64,000 nt of DNA from Bacillus pseudomycoides (GCF_002582035.1 NZ_NUQE01000036.1:1-64000), one strand, 5' to 3'. Counted from the first letter of the stretch, positions 7,853 to 17,137 are shown. The notes: generated by a model not told the origin, from the sequence alone. Translations and numbers: made by a program.

Positions 7853-9349
7853 ATGAGTGAAAACACAGTAGTACCCTTTAGTTTTATAGAGGAATCAAAA
7901 GAAAAAGAGAAAGAAACTAAGAGGATGATGTACCAGTTATTTGTGGGAATTGACATTGGTGCCTCATTTCACGTTGCTAGTTGTATCCCCTTCCAAGCCT
8001 TTTTAGACCCAAAGGGACGTGAATGGAAACGGGCAAAGACAATGAAGTTTAATGCGGACAGCCTGGGAATTACACAGTTTTTACAAGCCTTAGACCAAAT
8101 GGAAAAACAACTAGGAATTCATAGATCGGATTTTCTCGTTTTACTAGAACCAACAGGTGGTCACTATTCTTACTTGCTTCAACAAGTCCTTATGAACGAA
8201 AATTTCGATGTATACCTAGTAGAAAATTCCGCAGTAAAAGACTTCCGCGAAAAGCATTTAGGAATTACTGAAAAATCAGATGCGGTAGACGCAAGGGTAA
8301 TGTCCTATATGGGATGGCACAAGACTTTACACCCTCATATGAAAGGAGTTAGCCTGCTTAAACCAGCTTCTGTAACTCAATCTATTTTTCGTTCGTTAAC
8401 CCGTGACCGATGGTTATTAAATACTCAGTTAACACGGCGTAAAAATCAGGTGCAGCAACTTTTAACTGTTACGCACCCAGACCTCAAAGTAGCATTTAAA
8501 AAGCTTGGTACCACTTCTGTGATGAAGTTTGTATTGAAGTATCCTACTGGTAAAGATCTAAAGCTAGCCACACAGGAAGAACTACGACAAACAATGATTG
8601 AATCTGGGGCAAAGCGAATAGCTACGAAGGCGTCTAAGGCACTAGCAGAAGTAACAGCAAAGTCTATAACAATTGATGTCCCTCATTTAGTTGGAAGACA
8701 AAATTGGGTAATTGAGGAAGCGTTACGTATTGAAGAAAGTATTAAAGGGATTGACAATCACATCCAAGAACTACTTCACGGAAATTCAAGCAAAGGTATT
8801 AAACCTCATCCTTATACAGAGTTATTATACTCTTTCCCTTTTATGAGCGATAATTGGGCCTGTACCCTTATCGGAGCCATTGGTGATGTTGAACGATTTA
8901 ATACATATAAAGAGTTCAAAAAATATCTTGGTGTTTCAGCTGAAAATAAACAATCAGGGACATCAGTAAAGGGTACGAGAATGACCTTTAGTGGTGTTCG
9001 AGATGCACGTCGTGTTCTCTTTCAAATGGCGATGATTATCATTGCGATGAAAAAGCAACCGTCCGTATTCAGCTCCTATTATCATCGTCTAGTAGAGCGT
9101 AAAATGAATGGAAAAACAGCGATTGGACATATGTGTGGCAAGATTGCCAAAATCCTTTATATGATGCTGAAAACGGGGCAAAAATATGACCCTATAAAAC
9201 ACGCACAAGCAACAGGTATTCCTTGGGATTCTGTTTATGACAAAAGAACAAAAAATGTCAACTCGGAGAAGTTTTATCAAGAAGCATTAAAACTTGCCGG
9301 GGATTCAACATCTGACGATGTTGAATTAATCGAAACAGAGGTAGATTAA
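7853..9349 (+). mobile_element. IS110-family transposase
   Basis: A 498-residue DEDD recombinase. The N-terminal RuvC-like domain shows Asp34 (VGIDIGASFH), Glu99 (LLEPTGGH), Asp143 and Asp146 (EKSDAVDARVM), the four acidic residues of IS110 transposases. The C-terminal Tnp_20 domain contains SAENKQSGTSVKGTRMTFSG, with the serine region near 367-371, then VRDARRVLFQMA. The start ATG 7853 has a good ribosome site (AGGAGG). IS110 elements lack ordinary terminal inverted repeats, so the ends cannot be fixed by eye. The right end is probably near 9465, where a TetR gene breaks off. The left end lies somewhere upstream of 7415. Confidence 0.93.
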
Positions 9350-9419
9350 GACTTAAAAAATACTAACTTCCTGTAAGTGTTTTAAAAGATAAAAAACAAC
9401 TGTTTACGGTATAAAAATA

Positions 9420-9463
9420 GTGCTATTTCCAAGAGGGATTTTTTATTTTCCTCCCGGAAAGCA
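9420..9463. terminator. hairpin after the transposase, at the TetR fragment stop
   Basis: GTGCT-TTTCC-GAGG and CCTC-GGAAA-GCAC arms form an interrupted stem around a T-rich loop. It could terminate both converging genes. Confidence 0.5.
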
Positions 9464-9763
9464 CTATACTACATTGTATAGGACATGTATGGCCATACCG
9501 TACAATTTCTCTGTTGCTGAGGAATAGCTAGGTTCTACCATCAGCCATTTATCATGCCAATTTTGCATCGTTTTTTGTGCTAAAAGAACAAAAAGCTTTT
9601 CTTTATTTTGAAAATGATAATAAATGTGTCCTTTACTATAACCAGAAGCTTTTGAAATATCTGCTACTGAAGTTTGATTATAGCCTTTTTGAGCAAATAT
9701 TTGCGCTGCCTTTTCCATTATGTCTTTTCTTGCTTGTTCACTGTCATAACGTCTTTTGTTCAC
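9464..9763 (-). pseudogene. TetR-family regulator, truncated at its C-terminus
   Basis: An intact TetR HTH (YNQTSVADISKASGYSKGHI, then YYHFQNKEKLF) is followed by only about 50 further residues before a stop at 9464-9466, giving 99 residues where TetR proteins have about 190. The ligand-binding domain is therefore missing. The preferred start is GTG 9763, ten bases after AAAGG. The break lies beside the IS110 element, so insertion or an associated deletion probably removed the 3' part. A DNA-binding fragment could still be made. Confidence 0.75.
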
Positions 9764-9772
9764 TAAAATCAA

Positions 9773-10058
9773 ACCTTTTCATTAAAATTGAACGATTGTT
9801 CTAATTTAATTATACATATCTTACCAAATAATATGTGCATAATAATATACAATATTTTTTATTTTTCTCCCCCAGCCATAAAAACAGTATGGACGGATTC
9901 TATTCATTTTCATCCTATGTGGTGCAGCGTTTGCTTGCGCTGCATGAATGGATAACGGGCAGTTATCTGCAAAAAACCAACGTAATTTTTGTATTGAGTG
10001 AATGATTCTAATTATGGTAAAATTTTCAAAAAAATAATATCATTAGGAGGAAGGTAGA
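9773..10058. other. intergenic region with a small hairpin
   Basis: AT-rich sequence between the truncated TetR gene and the FGE-like gene. A hairpin TGCAGCG...CGCTGCA lies near 9922-9943. No gene is seen. Confidence 0.4.
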
Positions 10059-10739
10059 GTGTCAAATGAAATAAAGAGTTACCTTGACTATCCAATGGTA
10101 AAAGTTCCAGGGGGAGAAATAGAATTAAGAGACGATAGAATAAAAAGTAAATGGAAAGCTGAAATAAGACCGTTTCTTCTTGCCCGGTATCCTGTAACTA
10201 TGGATCTATACTATGCTATTACAAATAAATCACCTAATTCTTTTGACGGAGATCTAAAACCGGTTGTGAATATTTCTTGGAATGATGCAATTTCATTTTG
10301 TAATCTACTTTCACAGAAAGCTGGACTGAAAGAGTGTTATTTTATAAGTAATGATGGTGCAAACATTATTTGTGATTGGGAATCAAACGGTTATCGACTT
10401 CCTTCAGAAGCAGAATGGCAATATGCATGTAAAGCGGGGACCATTGGTTATAGATACGGAGAGCTTGATAATATTGCCTGGTATAATGAAAATTCAGGTG
10501 GCAAAATCCATGAAGTAGGAAGAAAGGAACCGAATGCATGGGGTCTGTATGATATGTTAGGTAATGTTTGGGAGTGGTGTTGGGATTTATATGATGAACA
10601 AGTGTACGGCTCCTACCGAATTTTCCGAGGAGGTAGCTGGGCTGAAGAGTCCAGGGGTTGTGGCGCTTCGTGTCGTCGTCGTAGTCATCCGTCATTTAGC
10701 ATAGACGATCTTGGATTCCGTCTTGCCCAGTCTTTTTAA
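10059..10739 (+). CDS. FGE-sulfatase (SUMF1) domain protein
   Basis: A 226-residue protein made up almost wholly of the formylglycine-generating-enzyme fold: PVTMDLYYAITN, PVVNISWNDAISFCNLL, YRLPSEAEWQYACKAGT, NVWEWCWDLYD and FRGGSW...LGFRLAQS. GTG 10059 is the start, after AGGAGG. True aerobic FGE has two active-site cysteines after the RGGS motif. Here the first aligned position is Glu (RGGSWAEESRGCGASC) and only the second Cys seems kept, so classic sulfatase activation is doubtful. No sulfatase gene is nearby. Members of this fold also act as non-heme iron enzymes or as ligand-binding domains. Confidence 0.85.
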   Translation: MSNEIKSYLDYPMVKVPGGEIELRDDRIKSKWKAEIRPFLLARYPVTMDLYYAITNKSPNSFDGDLKPVVNISWNDAISFCNLLSQKAGLKECYFISNDGANIICDWESNGYRLPSEAEWQYACKAGTIGYRYGELDNIAWYNENSGGKIHEVGRKEPNAWGLYDMLGNVWEWCWDLYDEQVYGSYRIFRGGSWAEESRGCGASCRRRSHPSFSIDDLGFRLAQSF

Positions 10740-10836
10740 CTTCTACAAACAAGCCAACTTTCGAGATTTTACAACTCAACTAACGAAGTGCTAAAGTTAA
10801 ATAAAACCCCCGATAAGGAATTATTCCACAAACAAA

Positions 10837-10872
10837 AAGCCGATTTCCCTTAACATGAGAAAATCGGCTTTC
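10837..10872. terminator. bidirectional terminator
   Basis: AAAGCCGATTT and AAATCGGCTTT form a strong stem between the FGE-like gene and the convergent SDR fragment. Confidence 0.75.
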
Positions 10873-10971
10873 TATTTTTCACTTTCAGACTGGGCGTAGT
10901 GATTCTAAGATGGTTGATTACCTAAACTTAAATTGGCATAGGAAATTATATATTGCTTGATGGATTACCGC

Positions 10972-11366
10972 CTATTCCTCATACATCATTTCCCTCGTCA
11001 TTCCACCGTCTACGACAAGATTAATACCTATAACAAAATCATTTTCTTTAGCTGTTAAATAAAGACAAGCTCGTGCAATATCATCTGGTTTTCCTACACG
11101 TTTTGATAGATGTTGTTCATGATTAATTTTACTTAATTTTGCATAATCTCCTGTTTCAATCCAACCTGTGGAAATGGCATTAACCGTAATCACATCTTCG
11201 CTAAATAAGGCTGCAAGCGCATGGATAATTGCAACAATCCCACCTTTTGTGGCAGCATAAGATTCTGAATTTGGCTCAGACATGATAGCCCTTATGGAGG
11301 CAATATTCACAATGGCTCCACCTTCCTTGTTATGATGCATATATTTTGCAGCTTCACGTGATCCGA
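10972..11366 (-). pseudogene. short-chain dehydrogenase/reductase, C-terminal fragment
   Basis: The frame reads FGSREAAKYMHHNKEGG, then IVNIAS, the catalytic YAATKGG (Tyr-x-x-x-Lys) and the C-terminal GINLVVDGGMTREM. The N-terminal Rossmann glycine motif is missing: a stop lies upstream in frame near 11366, at the junction with the next gene. An internal ATG at 11340 could start a 122-residue product, but it would lack cofactor binding. It is a 5'-deleted remnant of a glucose-1-dehydrogenase-like SDR. Confidence 0.8.
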
Positions 11367-11372
11367 AGAGTA

Positions 11373-12425
11373 CTAAAGTTTACCACAATGCTTACATCGA
11401 CCGCGTCTTCTTAAATAATAGGCCAGGGTTGCTATCCCTAGTGATATTCCCCAGGGCAGCCAAGATAAAAAAGGAACAAATCCCCCCCAATTTTCGATGG
11501 TGATTGTACCATTAACCATCATATATATGAATTGTGGACTAAGCTTTAGACCTGTTAACGTGATAATAGCTGAAATCAACGTGGCAGGAACCACAACAAT
11601 CCAGATTGGAATTTGTTTACCTGCTAGAAATAAACACCAACGTGGAAAAATCTCTCCCCATCTCTGAATAAGCCCTAGGGTTAGGATTCCACCGCCAATA
11701 CATAATCCTCCTAAGATGGCTTCAGTTATTACAATGTCTTCATTCCCAACTATTGTTGAGTTATTTGTCCCCAATGGAATGCTTAGGGCCCATGCCCAGC
11801 GGACGATGCCATATGGCATCGCCATAATGACCGCTAAGTAGGTAAACCACTTTCCCCACTGAGCAGCAGATTTCGCTGATGATCCTTCAGAAACGCCCTT
11901 CCTGCCGCAGTTGCCACAAGCATCCCGCGTAAGACGAAAATATGCTAATCCAGAAGCACCCCATATGAAGCCACCAACTATACAAAAGACTTGATTAACA
12001 ACTCTCCAATCAATCAAATCGAAGTGAAGCAAAAATAAATAAGCAAAGTTCTGCACAATTCGAGAATCGGGAACTATCAAAACAAGCGTAACACTCTTTA
12101 TCCATGCAAAGGAGAGCAATATCACACTAGGAATTCGGCGACCCCATGTACTTACCATCGCAAAAGCTACCACTGTTCCCACTAATCCGGCAATAGCAAT
12201 GACTTTTCCCCCGATATCTACATTAAGATTTGATAAAAACGAGCCCATCATTTGTCCTCGTAGATCGTTTTTACCAAAAGGAAATCCAGTTCCTCCTAAT
12301 AACCAGTACAGCCCGAGTAACCCGTATAGTAGGGACCATATAGCTGCAGCATACCCGGTCCATTGCGGCCAGCGCGACAGCCAGGAAAAATGTGCTGAAT
12401 TCTTGACATTTATTTTCGGCTCCAT
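11373..12425 (-). CDS. polytopic membrane protein with two CxxC motifs
   Basis: A 350-residue protein with roughly eight hydrophobic segments, starting at ATG 12425 after GGAGG. A cysteine pair in a cytoplasmic-looking loop (DACGNCGRKG, about 170) and a second at the extreme C-terminus (GRCKHCGKL) resemble halves of a zinc ribbon that could come together. I do not recognise the family. The last codons abut the truncated SDR gene, which marks the gene end as a rearrangement junction. It stands alone, with a terminator-like inverted repeat far upstream. Confidence 0.7.
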   Translation of the reverse strand: MEPKINVKNSAHFSWLSRWPQWTGYAAAIWSLLYGLLGLYWLLGGTGFPFGKNDLRGQMMGSFLSNLNVDIGGKVIAIAGLVGTVVAFAMVSTWGRRIPSVILLSFAWIKSVTLVLIVPDSRIVQNFAYLFLLHFDLIDWRVVNQVFCIVGGFIWGASGLAYFRLTRDACGNCGRKGVSEGSSAKSAAQWGKWFTYLAVIMAMPYGIVRWAWALSIPLGTNNSTIVGNEDIVITEAILGGLCIGGGILTLGLIQRWGEIFPRWCLFLAGKQIPIWIVVVPATLISAIITLTGLKLSPQFIYMMVNGTITIENWGGFVPFLSWLPWGISLGIATLAYYLRRRGRCKHCGKL

Positions 12426-12730
12426 TTCATCCTCCCTATAGCTAATTTATTATTAAAATAGTAATACTCCAAGATGTAATAACCTCCTTAATTGGTTCAC
12501 CTCCCATAAAGTTCTTTATCTATTTTACCATTTTTTACTAATTAAGTAACCTCCTGTTAAATTAGAAAATTGCTTTTTTCGTTACTCTATAATCTGGTCC
12601 GATTGCTGAATAACATGACTGGGGGTTTAAACAACTTTACAATTTACTCATTGTGGCAAGATTCCAAAGGGATGTTGTAAATACTTCACAATATGTATTG
12701 AGAGAACATAGGAAAAGTTTTTTACATCTA

Positions 12731-12773
12731 AAAAAGCCATTGGAATTAATAAGCATAATTCCAATGGCTTTTT
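12731..12773. terminator. bidirectional terminator
   Basis: AAAAAGCCATTGGAATTA and TAATTCCAATGGCTTTTT (approximately) form a long stem between the membrane-protein promoter region and the small convergent gene at 12815. The rest of 12426-12814 shows nothing else. Confidence 0.7.
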
Positions 12774-12814
12774 CACTTTACTACGTTTCACAGTAAATTC
12801 ATGAAAAATTATGA

Positions 12815-12949
12815 TTAACTACGTTTTTGTCTCTTATTTGATGAAGGTACTTTCATGGAACCTGTTTCTTGCGTAGTAGTTCCTTGCCCTTCAACTTGTG
12901 AAGAACCAAGGCCTGCTCTGGAAGGATCCTGTTTAGTTTTTCGACCCAC
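12815..12949 (-). CDS. small basic Gly/Gln/Ser-rich protein (44 aa)
   Basis: GTG 12949 follows a strong ribosome site (GGAGGTGAGCAAA) and opens 44 codons reading VGRKTKQDPSRAGLGSSQ, then a Thr/Gln stretch and the tail SSNKRQKRS. It is highly polar, basic, and has no hydrophobic core. Size and composition recall minor small acid-soluble or spore-associated proteins of Bacillus, but no specific match is claimed. The overlapping plus-strand frame is considered a shadow. Confidence 0.55.
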   Translation of the reverse strand: MGRKTKQDPSRAGLGSSQVEGQGTTTQETGSMKVPSSNKRQKRS

Positions 12950-12983
12950 TTTGCTCACCTCCAACGTTACTTTTTGCTTAGAT

Positions 12984-13055
12984 GTTAGAAACTATGCAGG
13001 ACAAGGTAAAAAACTCCCTTCCCTTTTAATAAACTTCCTTTTCATAGTTTCTAAC
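12984..13055. repeat. 13-bp perfect inverted repeat
   Basis: GTTAGAAACTATG (12984-12996) and CATAGTTTCTAAC (13043-13055) enclose 46 bases between the small basic protein gene and the DinB gene. It may be a leader structure or operator. Confidence 0.5.
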
Positions 13056-13139
13056 AGGAAAATCATGAACACCGGTTGTATATTTAAAGTAAGCAATCCC
13101 TTTATAACGCGAAATCAAATGAAATCGGAGGAATTTTTA

Positions 13140-13658
13140 ATGAAGCATCCAGCATTACAAGCGTATGAATATCATGTATGGGCAAATAAAAGAATCTTTG
13201 CACGCTTAAAAACATTGCCAACAGACATTTGGTCAACAGAAGTACAAAGTGTATTTCCCTCTATTTCACAAACATTTATGCATATGTATATCACTGATAC
13301 AATTTGGTTAGGTACTTTATTAGGCAAACCTTTTGATGAAGTGAAGACATCAGCAATACATCTTTCAGAAAAAATAAAAGGAACAAGCATGGAAGAAATG
13401 GAGCAGTTATTTTTGAATTCTTTCGAAGACTATCAAACATTTTTCGCTCGTCAAGAAAATTTAGATGCAGCCGTTTCTCCTGAGCACCCTCAATTTGGGC
13501 CACTGGAAACAACTATCTTCGAATTGATACAGCATGTTGTAAATCATGGAACATATCATCGCGGAAATATAACAGCTATGTTAAGACAGTTAGGTTTTTC
13601 AGGGACTTCAACTGATTATATTTTTTATTTGTATGCAATGAGTGGATCAAAGAAATAA
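13140..13658 (+). CDS. DinB-family protein
   Basis: A 172-residue four-helix-bundle protein starting at ATG 13140, seven bases after GGAGG. The frame continues upstream, but the first 95 codons lack homologous character and overlap another gene. The metal-ligand histidines typical of DinB/YfiT proteins are visible: one in FMHMYITD (about residue 47) and two in HVVNHGTYHRGNI (about 135-140). B. subtilis relatives are damage-inducible or thiol-transferase-like metal enzymes of largely unknown substrate. It is monocistronic. Confidence 0.8.
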   Translation: MKHPALQAYEYHVWANKRIFARLKTLPTDIWSTEVQSVFPSISQTFMHMYITDTIWLGTLLGKPFDEVKTSAIHLSEKIKGTSMEEMEQLFLNSFEDYQTFFARQENLDAAVSPEHPQFGPLETTIFELIQHVVNHGTYHRGNITAMLRQLGFSGTSTDYIFYLYAMSGSKK

Positions 13659-13826
13659 TGTTTATTTTGACCTTTTCATAAGTAAAAATATTATAAGAGG
13701 AAATTTTTAACGAATATATCTAAAATATCAAAAGAGATACTCCCTTAAAAATTTACATCATGTAAAATAAAAATGGACTCTAAACAGAAAGACTATAATG
13801 TTGAATATCAATGACCTAAAGGAGTT

Positions 13827-13937
13827 GTGTATTACAGAAAAGTACAAGCGAGTGATATAGAAGAAGCAAAACAACAAATATTAGCTCAACAACCCGACAT
13901 GAAAATTAGAGCTGTTAACCTTATTGATTCTGATTGA
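13827..13937 (+). CDS. possible 36-residue peptide
   Basis: GTG 13827 opens VYYRKVQASDIEEAKQQIL, then AQQPDMKIRAVNLIDSD. The composition is that of a soluble helical protein. AAAGGAG lies only two bases before the GTG, too close for normal initiation, and an in-frame stop precedes it at 13812. It could be the tail of a decayed gene. The rest of 13659-14087 holds only hairpins. Confidence 0.25.
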   Translation: MYYRKVQASDIEEAKQQILAQQPDMKIRAVNLIDSD

Positions 13938-13992
13938 ACTCCCCCCCTACCGCTTCACACTTGAGGTAGAGGGTCTTCTTGCCAGATATGAT

Positions 13993-14051
13993 AAACAAAA
14001 ATAGCTAGAGTTGAGGTAGATAACGACTACGAGCTCTAGCTATTTTTGTTT
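13993..14051. terminator. bidirectional terminator
   Basis: AAACAAAAATAGCTAGAG and CTCTAGCTATTTTTGTTT form an 18-bp stem before the convergent CopZ-like gene. Confidence 0.75.
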
Positions 14052-14087
14052 CATTCACATAATTGATGGTAGCGGAAGTTAATAATA

Positions 14088-14543
14088 TTATTTTTCAACT
14101 TGCTTTATAAACGCAGATACGTTTCCTAAACAACAAGAACCTTGAGGATTATTTACCTCGCATCCACAACGGTTTGCTTTAATATGCATTGATATCTCTT
14201 GTACCGCTTGGCTCTTTCCGGTTTGCTTTATTTCTTTATGAATACGTGCCCGTGTCCAATTAAAACAATAACAAGCAGGAACATCTTCCTCTATATCTTT
14301 TTGAAAAACAGGAACCTTAAGATCGTTTTTAATAAATACTTGCTGTTCTTCATTAAAGTACACTACGTCACATTCTTGCTCTGAACAAAAATAGTATGTT
14401 TTATCTGACTCCAATCGAGCCAAGGCATTAGCATCCAGCAAGCTTTTTAAGGTAATCAATTTAACTTGTTTTCCCTTCGTTTTGGATAAAGGACAAACTA
14501 CATCGTTAGTTGCATTTTTCGAAGCACCGCAGCAGTCTCCCAT
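14088..14543 (-). CDS. CopZ N-terminal-like Fe-S/zinc protein
   Basis: A 151-residue cysteine-rich protein: MGDCCGASK at the start, CPLSKTKGKQVKLITLKSLL, FCSEQECDVVYF, then a BFD-like [2Fe-2S] part with CYCFNWTRARI and RCGCEVNNPQGSCCLG. This is the arrangement of the N-terminal metal-binding domain of Archaeoglobus CopZ. The HMA copper-chaperone domain that follows in CopZ is absent. A role in metal or redox handling in the cytoplasm is likely, but the partner is unknown. It starts at ATG 14543 behind a GGGGG ribosome site and lies downstream of an SDR gene on the same strand. Confidence 0.75.
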   Translation of the reverse strand: MGDCCGASKNATNDVVCPLSKTKGKQVKLITLKSLLDANALARLESDKTYYFCSEQECDVVYFNEEQQVFIKNDLKVPVFQKDIEEDVPACYCFNWTRARIHKEIKQTGKSQAVQEISMHIKANRCGCEVNNPQGSCCLGNVSAFIKQVEK

Positions 14544-14618
14544 TTTACATGGAACCCCCTTTTACAAAATTTCACCACCAAACCAAAGTGTATATTCGTA
14601 TCTATCAAGTATGATACT

Positions 14619-15326
14619 TTAGAAAACCTTTGGACAAGTAAGTGATTTTCCATTGTCTTTGGATGTAATACTAAGTATATATGGTACAGCAACATGTGAC
14701 CAAGCTTCAGGTGTTGGAGAATTTGATATATATTCTGGTGCACACGAATGCAGCATCGGAGTATTGATGCTACCACCTGGATCCATTGAAACTACTGCCA
14801 TTTCTTTTGGTAATTCTAATGCCATTGATTGAGTCAAACCCTCTATAGCAAACTTGGAAGCACAGTACGGTGCAAGTTTAGCTTCGCCGGACCTTCCCCA
14901 ACTAGAACTAATGTTGATAATGACACCTCGTTTATTATGAATCATAGCTGGAACAAATGACCGTATCACATTGACTACACCATTCACATTGATATTCATA
15001 ACATTTGCAAATTCTTCCGAAGAAATAGTCCAAAGCGGTGCGTTTTTATTAACAATGGAAGCATTATTTATAAGTAAATCTGGTGCACCGTATCGCTGAA
15101 GAATATATTCTCCCCAAGCTCTAATAGCCTTATCGTCCGAAACATCAACGGATTGAAAATCATGTTTGTCGTCAAATTGACTCCTAATTTGTTCTATCTT
15201 GTTTTGAGAACGGCCACATCCAACAATCAACCAACCTGGTTCAGAAAAACGGTCAATTAATGCCCGACCTAAACCTTGCGTTACTCCAGTGATTACCACA
15301 AGTTTTTTATTACTTTCTCTACTCAA
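14619..15326 (-). CDS. SDR-family oxidoreductase
   Basis: A 235-residue classical SDR: the Rossmann motif TGVTQGLG near residue 15, NNAS near 85, a catalytic Ser in INISSSWG, and YCASK (Tyr-x-x-x-Lys) about 153-157. GCGRS after the second strand suggests a preference for NADPH. The substrate is unknown. The start is TTG 15326, with AAGGGAG upstream at a rather long spacing. The CopZ-like gene follows after 75 bases on the same strand, so co-transcription is possible. Confidence 0.85.
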   Translation of the reverse strand: MSRESNKKLVVITGVTQGLGRALIDRFSEPGWLIVGCGRSQNKIEQIRSQFDDKHDFQSVDVSDDKAIRAWGEYILQRYGAPDLLINNASIVNKNAPLWTISSEEFANVMNINVNGVVNVIRSFVPAMIHNKRGVIINISSSWGRSGEAKLAPYCASKFAIEGLTQSMALELPKEMAVVSMDPGGSINTPMLHSCAPEYISNSPTPEAWSHVAVPYILSITSKDNGKSLTCPKVF

Positions 15327-15474
15327 TTAGTTTCTCTCTCTCCCTTCTAACATTTTGATTCTTAAATTCATTTTACATTTTTTCAATTATAGATACTTGC
15401 TACATATTAACTAAATTTTCTCCAACTTTAGTAGTAATTTGAATATTGTCTTCAACTGACTTAATAAACTAAGC

Positions 15475-15510
15475 AAAAAGAGATGCTCTAAAGATATAAG
15501 CATCTCTTTT
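15475..15510. terminator. terminator of pepD
   Basis: AAAAGAGATGCT and AGCATCTCTTTT stem just downstream of the pepD stop. Confidence 0.75.
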
Positions 15511-15524
15511 CATCTCAAACATGT

Positions 15525-16991
15525 TTAAACCAAAGATTTAGTCTCACGCAATACTTCAATAAAATACTCCCAGTTATTCACAACAGAAGGAATACTTACA
15601 TGCTCATCTGGCGTATGAACATGAAACATATCTGGTCCAAGTGAAATCGCATCTAGTCCTGGAATTTTCTCAATAAATACCCCGCACTCAATTCCGGCAT
15701 GAACTGCAAAGATCTCTGCATCTGTACCATATTTTTCTTGATGCACTTTTTCAAATAAGCTGCGAATTGAAGAATTCGGATTATATGGCCACTCTGGGTA
15801 CTCAGATTCTTTTTCAAACTGCGCTCCTACTAATTCTGCAATATGCTTAATTTCATTTACAATATGTTGTTTTAAGCTTTTTACAGAACTTCTTACTTCG
15901 TTTCTTAATTTAATTTCATTATGTAACGTTTCAACAACACCTAAGTTTGTAGAACTTTCCACTAGTCCTTTTATATCCATGCTCATGCTTTGAATACCGT
16001 TAGGGATTAAAAATAATGAAGAAATAAGCTGTTTTTGCGTTTTTTGTGCGATTACCTTCTCAACTGTTTCTTCTAATTTCGTAAGTGAAACATACACATC
16101 TGGGTCTACAGCACGTAGTTCTTCTTGCAAAATGCCTGTCCACTCTTCCACTTTCTCCTCTACTTTTTGCGCATCACTTGCAGAAAGTAAAATCGTCGCT
16201 GTACTTTCACGCGGAATCGCATTCATTTTTAATCCGCCATGAACTTCACTTATAAAAAATGAAATTTCATTCGATAAATCATGAAGGATTCTACCTAAAA
16301 TTTTATTTGCATTCCCTCTTTCTTTATCAATTTCCATGCCAGAATGTCCACCTTTTAATCCTCCAACAAAAAGGCGATAAGGTAATGCATGAGCCGGAAC
16401 TTCTTCCCAAACAACAGGAATTGTTTCAACTGCTTTTGCACCGCCCGCACTACTTACTAACAATTTATGATCTTCTTCTGAGTCAATATTAATAAAAATT
16501 TTACCACTAAAATGATTTGGATCGACCGCAAAAGCGCCGCCCATCGTTGTTTCTTCTTCTGTCGTAATGACCACTTCAAGAGCAGGGTGTGGAATATTTG
16601 TTGCATCTAATAAAGTTAAAGCATATGCAACAGCAATCCCATTATCTGCTCCTAACGTTGTATGATTCGCATACAGCATATCCTCTACAATTCGTAATTG
16701 AATTGGATCTTTCTCAAAATCATGAACAGTCGATTGATTCTTCTCACATACCATATCCATGTGACCTTGAATAATAATTGTTGGCACCTGCTCATATCCA
16801 GGTGTTGCCGGCTTTTTCATAATGACATTTAACGCATGGTCTTGCACAACTTCTAAATTTCTATCTTGTGCAAACTTTACTAAATAATCACTAATCTCTT
16901 TCTCATTACCAGACCCTCTTGGAATCTTTGAAATTTCTGCAAAATGATGAAATACAGGATGCTTTATTAATTCTTCTAAATTCGTATACAT
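15525..16991 (-). CDS. pepD: aminoacyl-histidine dipeptidase (beta-Ala-His dipeptidase)
   Basis: A 488-residue M20-family metallodipeptidase. The metal ligands are visible: His77 and Asp79 in QGHMDMV, Asp116 in LGADNG, Glu145-Glu146 in TTEEE, Asp170 in NIDSEED, and a C-terminal His in FHVHTPDEH. A lid domain with the GGHSG motif follows. PepD hydrolyses Xaa-His dipeptides such as carnosine in the cytoplasm, contributing to peptide nutrition. The length matches the family. The start ATG 16991 follows AGAGGCG. A terminator lies after it and a bcr1 fragment upstream. Confidence 0.95.
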   Translation of the reverse strand: MYTNLEELIKHPVFHHFAEISKIPRGSGNEKEISDYLVKFAQDRNLEVVQDHALNVIMKKPATPGYEQVPTIIIQGHMDMVCEKNQSTVHDFEKDPIQLRIVEDMLYANHTTLGADNGIAVAYALTLLDATNIPHPALEVVITTEEETTMGGAFAVDPNHFSGKIFINIDSEEDHKLLVSSAGGAKAVETIPVVWEEVPAHALPYRLFVGGLKGGHSGMEIDKERGNANKILGRILHDLSNEISFFISEVHGGLKMNAIPRESTATILLSASDAQKVEEKVEEWTGILQEELRAVDPDVYVSLTKLEETVEKVIAQKTQKQLISSLFLIPNGIQSMSMDIKGLVESSTNLGVVETLHNEIKLRNEVRSSVKSLKQHIVNEIKHIAELVGAQFEKESEYPEWPYNPNSSIRSLFEKVHQEKYGTDAEIFAVHAGIECGVFIEKIPGLDAISLGPDMFHVHTPDEHVSIPSVVNNWEYFIEVLRETKSLV

Positions 16992-17054
16992 ATACTTCGC
17001 CTCTTTCTACCCATGGTAAAATGAAATTCTTATTTTGTCTGCTTCTTCTTACTT

Positions 17055-17137
17055 TGAACCAATCGGGATTTTACGGGCAATTATCCCCACATATCTTCTT
17101 CGGATTTTAGGGTCTTGCCCGCGAATAACAGGATAAA
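17055..17137 (+). repeat. bcr1 fragment (3' half)
   Basis: GAACCAATCGGGATTTTACG, then GGGCAATTATCCCC and an end in CCCGCGAATA...GGATAAA match the second half of bcr1. The 5' half and part of the middle are missing, leaving about 83 bp. Confidence 0.75.

Noticed and set aside
12855-13139. N-terminal extension of the DinB gene (95 extra codons)
   Set aside because: It overlaps a small gene on the other strand and an inverted repeat, while ATG 13140 has a proper ribosome site and matches DinB family length.
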